Origin: Patescibacteria group bacterium
Lineage (GTDB): Bacteria > Patescibacteria > UBA1384 > XYA2-FULL-43-10 > 1-14-0-10-43-13
Assembly (NCBI GenBank): GCA_023484645.1
Contig: JAMCZZ010000002.1
Span: forward strand, 1-31,389
Length of the DNA: 31,389 nucleotides
Direction of reading: 5' to 3'
The notes below the pieces were generated by a model. It was not told the DNA's origin. It worked only from the letters and a program-made list of their open reading frames with translations, and made no database searches. Below, in pieces: positions 1 to 6,451 of this stretch (position 1 is the stretch's first letter; each line of letters opens with the position of its first letter). Made by a program: the position numbers and the translations under genes.

Positions 1-2
1 GT

Positions 3-485
3 TTTGCTTTAACAATTGATTTTCCAGATACACCGACAGCAAAAGAACTTTATTCTAGGCTTGCTGCCAATCTTTCTGACATTGACATAAAAGTTACGTT
101 AAATGGTTTAGATCAAGAGAAATTTTTTGAAGCGATCGTAGCTAAACAAACTTCAGCTTATTTTCTTGGATACTCCCCAGATACAAAAGATGCGAGTGAA
201 GTTTTAGAAGGCTTAATTCATACTCCGTCCGAAGTTTATGGGCAATACAACTTAGGATATAGTAACACTGCTTTAGATAAAGAAATCGAAGATGCTTCTA
301 AAACTTTAAATCAACAAGTACGCCAGCAAAAAGTACAGGCTGCAATGAAAACGGCAATGGATGATTATGCTAAAATACCACTCTTTCAATATGCGTTTAA
401 CTATGCTTTGTCTTCAAAAATCGACTGGAAGCCCCGACTAGATGGGATGTTCCGCATGTATGAGATGGCGGGGAAATCAGAATAA
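3..485 (+). CDS. ABC transporter substrate-binding protein (peptide/nickel type), C-terminal part
   Basis: An open frame enters from the left edge and ends at a TAA at 483-485, giving 160 residues of a C-terminus. The sequence resembles the end of family-5 extracellular solute-binding proteins (SBP_bac_5, the OppA/DppA type): a region with a YFLGYSPDT segment, a YNLGYSN segment followed by a helix, and a tail with IPLFQYAFNYAL and a closing GMFRMYEM. In this family the protein is a membrane-anchored or secreted receptor that delivers oligopeptides to an ABC permease. No permease gene is visible because the window starts inside the gene. An intrinsic terminator follows 8 bases after the stop, so this is the last gene of its transcript. 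The family call is fairly secure; the substrate is not determined. Confidence 0.82.
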   Translation, partial: FALTIDFPDTPTAKELYSRLAANLSDIDIKVTLNGLDQEKFFEAIVAKQTSAYFLGYSPDTKDASEVLEGLIHTPSEVYGQYNLGYSNTALDKEIEDASKTLNQQVRQQKVQAAMKTAMDDYAKIPLFQYAFNYALSSKIDWKPRLDGMFRMYEMAGKSE

Positions 486-492
486 TTATTTG

Positions 493-515
493 GCCCTAGA
501 AATTAGGGTCTTTTT
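493..515 (+). terminator. Intrinsic terminator after the binding-protein gene
   Basis: A short stem (CCCTA paired with TAGGG around GAAAT) is followed by TCTTTTT. It ends only 9 bases before the GTG of the histidine kinase, leaving almost no room for a separate leader. Confidence 0.7.
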
Positions 516-524
516 GGCCCAACG

Positions 525-1997
525 GTGTTTAAATTAAATAGTCTAAGAAAAAAGTTTATTGTTTTGGTCACGGCAATTTTGCTTGTTATTTTTGGCGTAA
601 GCGGTTATTTGGTATGCAAAGACAACATAAAGAAAACAAGGAAAAATTTAACTGAACAGGCAATGGCCTTTGCAAAGCTCTCGACAAAGCCTCTATCTGA
701 AGCAAGGGACTTATATTTCGACTCCGGTTATTTTAAGTTCAAAGAAGTTTTTCAGGATATCAAAAAACTTGATCCTAGTATTAAGAAAGTACAGATAATA
801 GATGTTAACGGCAAAATACTTTTTGACTCGGATAAAATCGGAGATAGCAGCTATAAAGGAAGCGAAAGTGATTATATTGATCATTCACTGTTAGAAAAAG
901 TGATTAGCTCTGAGCCAGAATACATTTATAATGCAAGAAATTCTTCGGAGTTAACCGACATTTTTTATCCCTATTTTTCAGATTGGGGAAGCCATCCCTA
1001 TACGCTCCGTTATTTCGTTTCTTATGATGAAATCAGAGATAATATTTTGATGATAATAAAACAAACGATTTTGCTTTTTATCATCTCGTTTGTTTTTGTT
1101 ACATTGGCGATCACAGGTTCTGTCAACCGCTTGATTTTGTCTCCGATCACCAAAGTGAGTAAGTTGGCTCAGAGGATAAGCCAGGGTAAATACGGCGAAA
1201 GAATTAAAATTAAAACCGATGATGAAATTGAAGATCTGGCGAATTCAACAAATAAAATGGCAAGAAAGCTCGAACAGGACATCATTGATCTTAAAGAATT
1301 GGATAAATTGAAGGATGAGTTTATTGATGTTGCTGCACATAATTTGAAAGTCCCTCTCAACCATTTGAAGTTTGACGTTGCTTATCTTTTGAAGAAGGTG
1401 GGCAACAAAGTGAGCGAGAAAGAGTTTGAATTGATAAAAGACATTAGTATCAGTGGAAAAAAGCTTTCTCTTTTGAGTGAAGATCTAATTGGCATTCAAG
1501 ACTTAAGAAATAAAGAAACCGGTAATGTTTTTGTGCCGGTTGATTTGAGTGAGCTTTTAAGAGACGTCTTTTCGGAACTCAAACATTCAGTTGAAGCAAA
1601 ACATATAACTTTAAAATCCGATTTGAGTCACAAAGCCATTGTTCTGGGCGATTATATGAAATTAAAACAATTATTTATTAATATTGTTGATAATGCCATT
1701 CAATACTCAAATAAAAAGGAGAGTATTGTTTCTGTGAGGGTAGAGGAAAAGGGGAATTCTTACATAGTGGAAGTAGAAGATCAAGGAGTTGGAATGACTT
1801 CAGGCGAAGTCGAAAAGTTATTTCAAAAGTTTTATCGAGCTCCTAGTTCGGCCGTTTACAATAAAGAAGGCGCTGGTTTGGGACTTTATTTAGCTAAATT
1901 AATTGTAAATGTTCATCACGGAAACATTTGGGCTGAGAGCGTAAAGGACAAGGGAAGTAAGTTTTATGTTTCTTTGTTAAAAAAGGAAACGCTATAA
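525..1997 (+). CDS. Sensor histidine kinase, membrane-bound, orphan
   Basis: A 490-residue two-component sensor kinase. In order: transmembrane helix about 11-30, an extracytoplasmic sensor region about 31-175, a second helix about 178-200, a HAMP linker to about 253, a dimerisation/phosphoacceptor helix and an ATPase domain. The phosphoacceptor is probably His272 in the motif AAHNLKVPLNHLK, an H-box in which the usual HE(L/F)RTP is replaced by HNLKVP. The N box (NIVDNAIQYS), G1 box (DQGVGM), F box (LFQKFYR) and G2 box (GAGLGLYLA) are all present, so ATP binding should be intact. No response regulator lies next to it. The GTG at 525 is the best start because the first membrane helix follows at once; no Shine-Dalgarno is visible, and the upstream terminator ends just before it. 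The signal sensed is unknown. Confidence 0.9.
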   Translation: MFKLNSLRKKFIVLVTAILLVIFGVSGYLVCKDNIKKTRKNLTEQAMAFAKLSTKPLSEARDLYFDSGYFKFKEVFQDIKKLDPSIKKVQIIDVNGKILFDSDKIGDSSYKGSESDYIDHSLLEKVISSEPEYIYNARNSSELTDIFYPYFSDWGSHPYTLRYFVSYDEIRDNILMIIKQTILLFIISFVFVTLAITGSVNRLILSPITKVSKLAQRISQGKYGERIKIKTDDEIEDLANSTNKMARKLEQDIIDLKELDKLKDEFIDVAAHNLKVPLNHLKFDVAYLLKKVGNKVSEKEFELIKDISISGKKLSLLSEDLIGIQDLRNKETGNVFVPVDLSELLRDVFSELKHSVEAKHITLKSDLSHKAIVLGDYMKLKQLFINIVDNAIQYSNKKESIVSVRVEEKGNSYIVEVEDQGVGMTSGEVEKLFQKFYRAPSSAVYNKEGAGLGLYLAKLIVNVHHGNIWAESVKDKGSKFYVSLLKKETL

Positions 1998-2025
1998 TGT
2001 CATATTCCTACCTTTGTAGCTTTAT

Positions 2026-2115
2026 GTCATCCTGAGCATTAGCGAAGGATCTAGCTGAGCGTTGCTCCTAGATTCTTCAGCCTTCCGCCAGTTGGCGGAT
2101 TGGCTTCAGAATGAC
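2026..2115 (+). repeat. Short dispersed palindromic repeat (GTCATCCTGAGC type)
   Basis: Begins GTCATCCTGAGC and ends CAGAATGAC, with an inner CCGCCAGTTGGCGG palindrome, so the unit can fold into a long imperfect hairpin. Partial relatives appear near 22730 (GTCATCCTGAAC), near 8405 and 15830 (ATCCTGAGTGGAGCGA), and the inner palindrome reappears in altered form near 23720 (CCGCCAGCTGGCGG). It looks like an intergenic interspersed element, not a gene. Confidence 0.6.
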
Positions 2116-2183
2116 GATACTGCGGACCTGTGCTTTTTTCGTATTGAAAATAAGGCAAGTTTTTGATATCATGATTAAGATTT

Positions 2184-2260
2184 GGGCGTATAGCTCAGCT
2201 GGTTAGAGCGCGTCACTGATAATGACGAGGTCCATGGTTCGAGTCCATGTACGCCCACCA
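2184..2260 (+). tRNA. tRNA-Ile(GAT), CCA encoded
   Basis: A 77-base cloverleaf. The acceptor GGGCGTA pairs with TACGCCC. The D arm is standard, the anticodon stem CGTCA/TGACG encloses the loop CTGATAA with anticodon GAT, and the T arm is CATGG/CCATG with loop TTCGAGT. The CCA tail is encoded. The serine recombinase on the other strand runs into it and stops at 2213. Its last bases, CCACCA (2255-2260), form the outer boundary of inverted repeat IR-A. Confidence 0.97.
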
Positions 2261-3784
2261 TTGTAAACTTTTGTTGGAATTTGAATTATTGAACGCTGCG
2301 CTCCGGCGGCCGAAGGCCGCCGTCGCTTGCATCATTTTCTTCTTGTGGGAGAGCAAAATTTCAAAAGGAGCATTGAGCTTCCAGCTAATAATTTTGTTAA
2401 AAAGTTGATGGTTCGTTCCGATTTTTTTCACAAACGATTTCATTTCATGCAAATCGTTTTCAAAAGCAAGTTTTTCTGCTTGGTGAGCAGTATTTATCCA
2501 CTCTTTGAGTGGTTCAATCCAATTGTTTCCTTTTCGCCCAAAATTCTTTTTGTCTTGTTGCAGGGCTTTTTTTGATTGTATGAGCTCATCTTTTTTCTTT
2601 AGGTAAGTATCTTTTTCAACATCTCCGTCGAGAAAAGCATCGATGAGTTTATCCAACTTTTCATTTGTTTGTTTTATTTTGTCTTCAAGATTTTGGGCGA
2701 AAATATGCGAAGACTGCTTTGTTTCTTTTTCCCAAGTTTCAATTTGCGCCAGCATCTTTTCTTTCCAGTCCTCGCATAAAGCGACTTTTGAAAATTCCTC
2801 CTTTAACTGATTCACAAGCTGAGCTTCACTCAAATATTTTTGCGAGCAAGGCCCGAGTCGTTTTGTACAGCGATAATAGCGATATGTTCCGCCATTGCCA
2901 TGAGCATATTGAGCCGTAATCATACCGCCGCACTCTTTGCATTTGAAAAGCCCAGTGAACGGGAAGTCATGGCTAACTTTAGATTTTCTCGGCCTTGCTC
3001 GCAATTTCAATACTTCTTGAACTTTATCAAAAGTCGCTTTGGAAACAATTGCCGGAAAACTGCCTTCAAAACTTTCGCCTTTGTATTCAACTATGCCGAT
3101 ATACGCTTTATTTGTTAGCATTTTTTGTATCATAGATTTGCCATACAGTTTTCCTGATTTGCTCACCAAGCCCCAAAAACTCAGGCGGGAAGAAAGAGAA
3201 CTCAAAGTGTGGTTTCCGGTCTTAAATTCCTCAAATGCTTTGTTGATAATCCGAGCTTTTGTTTCATCCAGTTCAATATTTCGAGTTCTTGCGTTGTTGA
3301 TAAATCCAACTGGAGCCTTGCTTAACCACTCGCCCCGCCTGAGTTTTTGTCTAATCCCGCGCTTTACATTCTCGGACAAATTGTCCGAGTAGTATTTACT
3401 TTGCCCAAAAGCAACCTGCAACATAAATAAACCTTGTGGAGTTGGCTCAAACCAAAAGGTGGGAAAGCGCAAAGAAGCTATTTTAGAAGTATCTACGCAA
3501 TAAATTATCTGTCCGCCGTCAACGGAATTACGGGCGAGACGATCGGGATGCCAACTGAGAAGTCCGACAGGTTCAGGGGAAGTATATACTTTCTCCATCA
3601 TTTTATTGAAAACTTCTCGCCCGGGCTTTTTTGCGCTTTTTGACTCAACAAATCTTTCAATGATTTCAATATTCTCTCGTTTTGCAAATTCTTCCAACTC
3701 CACAAGTTGGGCTTCAATGCTCATTATTTGCTTTTCTTCGTCTTCTGTAGATTTGCGAGCATAAAGAAAGTATTTTGTTTTCAT
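2213..3784 (-). CDS. Large serine recombinase (integrase/invertase)
   Basis: A 523-residue recombinase. An N-terminal resolvase domain carries the catalytic Ser12 in YARKSTEDE and the conserved arginines in LSWHPDRLARNS. A recombinase domain follows, then a zinc ribbon near 280-320 (CKECGG and later RYYRCTKR and C) and a coiled-coil region with many Lys and Glu residues. This order is that of large serine integrases, which catalyse DNA integration, excision or inversion through a serine-DNA link. The ATG at 3784 has a strong AGGAGGGGG upstream. From about residue 456 the protein is encoded by repeat arm IR-A, and the last 15 or so codons are antisense to tRNA-Ile, giving a tail (MDSNHGPRHYQ) that is tRNA-derived. 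The tail is therefore set by whatever lies beyond the junction. Its position beside a tRNA fits an integrated mobile element. Confidence 0.92.
   Translation of the reverse strand: MKTKYFLYARKSTEDEEKQIMSIEAQLVELEEFAKRENIEIIERFVESKSAKKPGREVFNKMMEKVYTSPEPVGLLSWHPDRLARNSVDGGQIIYCVDTSKIASLRFPTFWFEPTPQGLFMLQVAFGQSKYYSDNLSENVKRGIRQKLRRGEWLSKAPVGFINNARTRNIELDETKARIINKAFEEFKTGNHTLSSLSSRLSFWGLVSKSGKLYGKSMIQKMLTNKAYIGIVEYKGESFEGSFPAIVSKATFDKVQEVLKLRARPRKSKVSHDFPFTGLFKCKECGGMITAQYAHGNGGTYRYYRCTKRLGPCSQKYLSEAQLVNQLKEEFSKVALCEDWKEKMLAQIETWEKETKQSSHIFAQNLEDKIKQTNEKLDKLIDAFLDGDVEKDTYLKKKDELIQSKKALQQDKKNFGRKGNNWIEPLKEWINTAHQAEKLAFENDLHEMKSFVKKIGTNHQLFNKIISWKLNAPFEILLSHKKKMMQATAAFGRRSAAFNNSNSNKSLQWWAYMDSNHGPRHYQ
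2255..2417 (+). repeat. Inverted repeat IR-A, arm 1
   Basis: These 163 bases are repeated in inverse orientation at 4042-4204 with only three mismatches that I could find. The outer end is exactly the CCACCA at the tRNA-Ile 3' terminus. The arm encodes residues about 456-509 of the recombinase and holds a GC-rich palindrome (GGCGGCCGAAGGCCGCC). Confidence 0.95.
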
Positions 3785-4041
3785 AGCCCCCTCCTAGTTA
3801 GTTCAATTTATTAACTGATTTTATTATACAACAAAACTACCGAACAATACACGAACAAAATACTTTCTTGTTTTTGGGCAAGTCCGCCAAAGCGGACAAT
3901 AAAGCGCGGGATATCGCCTCACGAGGGTGAGGCGATTAAAAAACTTGCTTTTCTCGTCTTCGGCGAGGTGAAAAAAATCGGAAAGCAAAAGTATATACTT
4001 CATACTATTTCATACTTTTGCTTCAAGACGCTTTGCGTCTC
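3785..4041. other. Hairpin-rich non-coding region upstream of the recombinase
   Basis: No credible gene. Several separate stem-loops follow one another: 3882-3897 (GTCCGC/GCGGAC), 3913-3936 (ATCGCCTC/GAGGCGAT), 3953-3967 (CTCG/CGAG), 3983-3994 paired with 4012-4023 (a perfect 12-bp arm, AAGCAAAAGTAT) and 4026-4040 (AGACG/CGTCT). It contains the recombinase leader and then meets IR-A. It could hold recombinase binding sites, but this is inference. Confidence 0.55.
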
Positions 4042-4204
4042 AACGAACCATCAACTTTTCAACAAAATAGTTAGCTGGAAGCTCAATGCTCCTTTTGAAA
4101 TTTTGCTCTCCCACAAGAAGAAAATGATGCAAGCGACGGCGGCCTTCGGCCGCCGGAGCGCAGCGTTCAATAATTCAAATTCCAACAAAAGTTTACAATG
4201 GTGG
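4042..4204 (-). repeat. Inverted repeat IR-A, arm 2 (duplicate of the recombinase 3' end)
   Basis: Inverse copy of 2255-2417. Read on the + strand it preserves the recombinase frame (TNHQLFNKIVSWKLNAPFE and onward to QWW). It then continues past TGGTGG into a different tail, YLLNEERKYFERNS, which ends at 4249. It has no recombinase catalytic part and is a fragment, not a gene. Its outer six bases overlap the first six bases of IR-B. Confidence 0.93.
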
Positions 4205-4427
4205 TACTTACTTAACGAAGAACGAAAATATTTTGAAAGAAATTCCTGAATGTTCTTAACTTAAGTTTATTGTAGCAAAAATTGCTCTAATTTCCCAGAG
4301 CAATTTTTGCGCTTGTTCCAATGTTCCGCCTCGCTACGCTCGGCGTGCTTTGCGCCGCCGCTTGGAGGGGTGTGGGGAGGAAAAGCGGCGGCGCTGGTTT
4401 GGGGAGGTTGGGAAATTGAAAAAAGAA
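4199..4427 (+). repeat. Inverted repeat IR-B, arm 1
   Basis: 229 bases that recur inverted at 6116-6344 with a single mismatch seen near position 4411. The arm holds a perfect 14-bp stem (GCAAAAATTGCTCT around AATTTCCC), and a GC-rich segment full of short palindromes. Its first 60 bases read as an open C-terminus ending IPECS and TAA, possibly the tail of a gene captured from elsewhere. Confidence 0.95.
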
Positions 4428-4462
4428 AAATAAATAGGGTTGACAAGCTTAAGATTAAACTA

Positions 4463-4490
4463 TTGCAAATATGTCTTCGTTTGCTATTAT
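4463..4490 (+). promoter_or_regulatory. Predicted sigma70-type promoter for the structured RNA
   Basis: A -35-like TTGCAA (4463-4468) and a -10-like TATTAT (4485-4490) are separated by 16 bases. The expected start, 6-7 bases downstream, falls on the first base of the closing stem of the RNA fold at 4497. Confidence 0.5.
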
Positions 4491-4496
4491 TAAAGT

Positions 4497-4632
4497 GTCG
4501 AGATCAACAATTTGGTTGTGCATTCTTTTTCAAAGAAAAAGAGTGGTTGCGCCTTACACAAGGGCAATCACTCAACAAGCGAAGGGCGCAACCCTTTGTT
4601 GGTCTCGACAACCTAGAGTGGTTGTCCTTTTT
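4497..4632 (+). ncRNA. Predicted structured RNA with multibranch fold, ending in an intrinsic terminator
   Basis: Nested complementary segments fit one compact fold. P1 pairs 4497-4510 with 4596-4609 (14 bp, one mismatch). P2 pairs 4514-4521 with 4586-4593 (8 bp, one G-U). Inside P2 are hairpin P3 (4525-4531 with 4535-4541, loop AAA) and hairpin P4 (4542-4550 with 4564-4572, extended by CCTT/AAGG around ACAC). A terminator follows directly (4607-4632), and its 5' arm shares three bases with P1. The fold begins where the predicted promoter would start transcription. It may be a free-standing small RNA, or a cis-acting leader of the gene at 4723, which begins 90 bases after the terminator. No known RNA family was recognised. 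Confidence 0.6.
4607..4632 (+). terminator. Intrinsic terminator of the structured RNA
   Basis: A perfect 7-bp stem GACAACC/GGTTGTC (loop TAGAGT) is followed by CTTTTT. The 5' arm ACAACC could instead pair with GGTTGT at 4514-4519, which would break P2, so an on/off switch is structurally possible. Confidence 0.75.
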
Positions 4633-4722
4633 GTTAATAAAAGGTAATACATTTTGTGAAATTTGGTCGAAATTTCACAAAAATACTTAAATTATCAGTC
4701 TAAATTAAATTTGGAGGTAATA

Positions 4723-5529
4723 ATGACCAATGAAACAGGTGGGTATCAGCCAACACCAGAAGAAATGAAAATGGCTGAAGAGATGATGACGCCTGAGCAG
4801 GCAGAGCTATCAAGGGAAAGAGAGAGATGGGGTAGGGGCAAAGAATATTACAACGAAGGAGCAGAAAAGGTTGAAAATTATCTCAATCTTCCTCCGGAAA
4901 AGAAGGCAGAAGGTTTCATGGAAATGGACGACGATACCCTACAGGGTACCTTTGGGGAAGGATTGCCGTTAAATTATGTTTATCACGAATTTGATGGGTT
5001 AACTTGTGTAGTCGCTCCTCATGATTTCTTCACAAAAACAGGCATGACACTTGTTGATTCCGCTAAAAGCAACAACGCAACGCCAGAACAAATCGAAGCA
5101 GCTCAAGATTTTGTAACTGCATATGAACAAAATTCGCAAAGAATTATTGCAAAATCTCCAGCTTTGCAAAAACTCTTAGAGCCACTTAAGCCGCTGAATG
5201 ACGAAATCGAAGCACAAAAACAAGGCGGTATCTTAAGACCAATGACTGCAACTGGCGAAAAAGTACCATCAAAAATGGATGAACAAATTTCAGACGAAGA
5301 ACTACAGGCGTTAGTTAAAGCTCTTGGTGAAAACGATTTCTGGATTAGAGATTCAAAAGTATTAAAGGAAAAAACTAGGGGTAATTATTTATCTGCCATA
5401 GAGCCAAGTTTCGGAAAATTATTTAGAAGATTTGCTATCCAGACGGAGAGTCCAGAGGAATTTGCTAATTATAAAAAACAGATTCTTGAAGCATATGACA
5501 AGCTCATTGATACGGGTACAAAAGTTTAA
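4723..5529 (+). CDS. Unknown acidic protein of the IR-B cassette
   Basis: A 268-residue protein that I do not recognise. The ATG at 4723 is preferred because TTGGAGG ends a few bases upstream; an in-frame start at 4663 has no such site. The product is soluble, with no signal peptide or membrane helix, rich in Glu, Lys and Gln, and largely helical. The N-terminal 60 residues are charged (EEMKMAEEMMTPEQAEL), the middle has a more folded look (NYVYHEFDGLTCVVAPHDFF), and the C-terminal third is helical (ISDEELQALVKALGENDFW). It is convergent with the gene at 5592-6092 across a shared terminator and lies downstream of a folded RNA. Being enclosed by inverted repeats suggests an accessory role, but no function can be assigned. 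Confidence 0.8.
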   Translation: MTNETGGYQPTPEEMKMAEEMMTPEQAELSRERERWGRGKEYYNEGAEKVENYLNLPPEKKAEGFMEMDDDTLQGTFGEGLPLNYVYHEFDGLTCVVAPHDFFTKTGMTLVDSAKSNNATPEQIEAAQDFVTAYEQNSQRIIAKSPALQKLLEPLKPLNDEIEAQKQGGILRPMTATGEKVPSKMDEQISDEELQALVKALGENDFWIRDSKVLKEKTRGNYLSAIEPSFGKLFRRFAIQTESPEEFANYKKQILEAYDKLIDTGTKV

Positions 5530-5555
5530 ATATTGTTTCTGATTATGTATTGAAT

Positions 5556-5583
5556 AAAAAAATAGCCGAAAGGCTATTTTTTT
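5556..5583. terminator. Bidirectional intrinsic terminator
   Basis: AAAAAATAGCC and GGCTATTTTTTT pair around GAAA. The A and T tracts on both sides let it serve both convergent genes (4723 forward, 5592 reverse). Confidence 0.85.
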
Positions 5584-5591
5584 ATTCTCAA

Positions 5592-6092
5592 TCAAGTAAG
5601 ATTACACAAATCAGAAACTAGCTTTTTAAATTGTTGAAAATGATAATGTATTGGGAATGGAATAATTTTGGCATTGTTTAGGACATTGAATTTGTCACCA
5701 ATTAATCTATTTTCAAGTAATCGGCAAATATTACTTTTGACCAAAATTATTCCTACATCTTTATTTTTTGTTAGATTTTTCAAATCTTTCAAAAATTCAG
5801 GATAATTCTTCAGAATTAGCTCGTCGGCAATCTTATCTGATAGCTTGTTAACTGGCTCGTAAATAGGATTTACGAGCAGATACCCTGAATTTTGAAATTT
5901 TTTAAGTCCTTCAATTTTTGTTTTTGGTTTTTCATTGAATAAAACTTCCATTAGCGATCTAAAAAGAAGTTCGCCTGTTTTAGCATTGGAATCATAAAAA
6001 TAACCTTTATTTTCTGGCGGTGATTCAAAAACAAAAATTATTTTAATATCTTCTGGAATAAATTTATTACGAAGCTCAATATACTTGTTCAT
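5592..6092 (-). CDS. Putative uracil-DNA-glycosylase-superfamily-like protein
   Basis: A 166-residue soluble protein. Near residue 20 it has IIFVFESPPENKGYFYD followed by GELLFRSLMEVLF. Near the end it has a hydrophobic strand (VGIILVKSNICRLL) and then IIPFPIHYHFQQFKKLV. The opening ESPP with an aromatic FYD and the closing P-P-H segment resemble the first and last motifs of uracil-DNA-glycosylase-fold proteins of uncertain activity. In characterised members these loops bind and hydrolyse a damaged base, but here the catalytic residues cannot be confirmed. The ATG at 6092 has only a weak purine stretch upstream. The gene is convergent with 4723-5529 and starts 24 bases from IR-B arm 2, so it belongs to the cassette. 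Function remains tentative. Confidence 0.72.
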   Translation of the reverse strand: MNKYIELRNKFIPEDIKIIFVFESPPENKGYFYDSNAKTGELLFRSLMEVLFNEKPKTKIEGLKKFQNSGYLLVNPIYEPVNKLSDKIADELILKNYPEFLKDLKNLTKNKDVGIILVKSNICRLLENRLIGDKFNVLNNAKIIPFPIHYHFQQFKKLVSDLCNLT

Positions 6093-6115
6093 AAATTCAA
6101 TTTACAATGAGTTGC

Positions 6116-6344
6116 TTCTTTTTTCAATTTCTCAACCTCCCCAAACCAGCGCCGCCGCTTTTCCTCCCCACACCCCTCCAAGCGGCGGCGCAAAGCACGC
6201 CGAGCGTAGCGAGGCGGAACATTGGAACAAGCGCAAAAATTGCTCTGGGAAATTAGAGCAATTTTTGCTACAATAAACTTAAGTTAAGAACATTCAGGAA
6301 TTTCTTTCAAAATATTTTCGTTCTTCGTTAAGTAAGTACCACCA
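6116..6344 (-). repeat. Inverted repeat IR-B, arm 2
   Basis: Inverse copy of 4199-4427 with one mismatch seen. The outer end is CCACCA (6339-6344). It fills most of the gap between the UDG-like gene and ddl; no gene lies in it. Beyond it is a small hairpin (CCACAA/TTGTGG, 6352-6367) and the ddl promoter. Confidence 0.95.
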
Positions 6345-6373
6345 AACTTCACCACAATAAATTGTGGCTTCAC

Positions 6374-6402
6374 TTGACAAGCCAAAATATAGACAGTATT
6401 TA
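6374..6402 (+). promoter_or_regulatory. Predicted promoter of ddl
   Basis: TTGACA (6374-6379) and TATTTA (6397-6402) with a 17-base spacer. The start would lie about 40 bases before the ddl ATG. Confidence 0.5.
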
Positions 6403-6451
6403 TTACTGGCTTTTTTTGTATCTCAATTAAAAAATATGATAACATCAGTTT

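Larger units (their letters stand above)
4199..6344. mobile_element. Candidate cassette bounded by 229-bp inverted repeats
   Basis: Identical-length, nearly identical inverted repeats enclose 1.7 kb containing a predicted structured RNA, a 268-aa unknown gene and a convergent 166-aa gene. Both outer ends read CCACCA inward (TGGTGG at 4199-4204, CCACCA at 6339-6344). No transposase is recognisable inside; the only recombinase nearby is the serine enzyme just outside. I infer a cassette moved by another enzyme or formed by recombination at tRNA 3' ends. An inverted-duplication assembly artefact is the main alternative. Confidence 0.5.

Noticed and set aside
525..1997. Two-component pair with a response regulator
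   Set aside because: No receiver-domain gene is next to the kinase; it is an orphan in this window.
3968..4249. Open frame of 93 residues over IR-A arm 2
   Set aside because: It is a copy of the recombinase 3' end with a random-looking front part; no start signal and no catalytic domain.
4307..4690. Open frame across IR-B arm and the structured RNA
   Set aside because: Low-complexity translation of palindromic repeats; crosses a terminator and has no ribosome-binding site.
4199..6344. Classical transposon with its own transposase
   Set aside because: Neither enclosed gene has DDE, HUH, serine or tyrosine recombinase motifs, and no target-site duplication distinct from the CCACCA ends was found.
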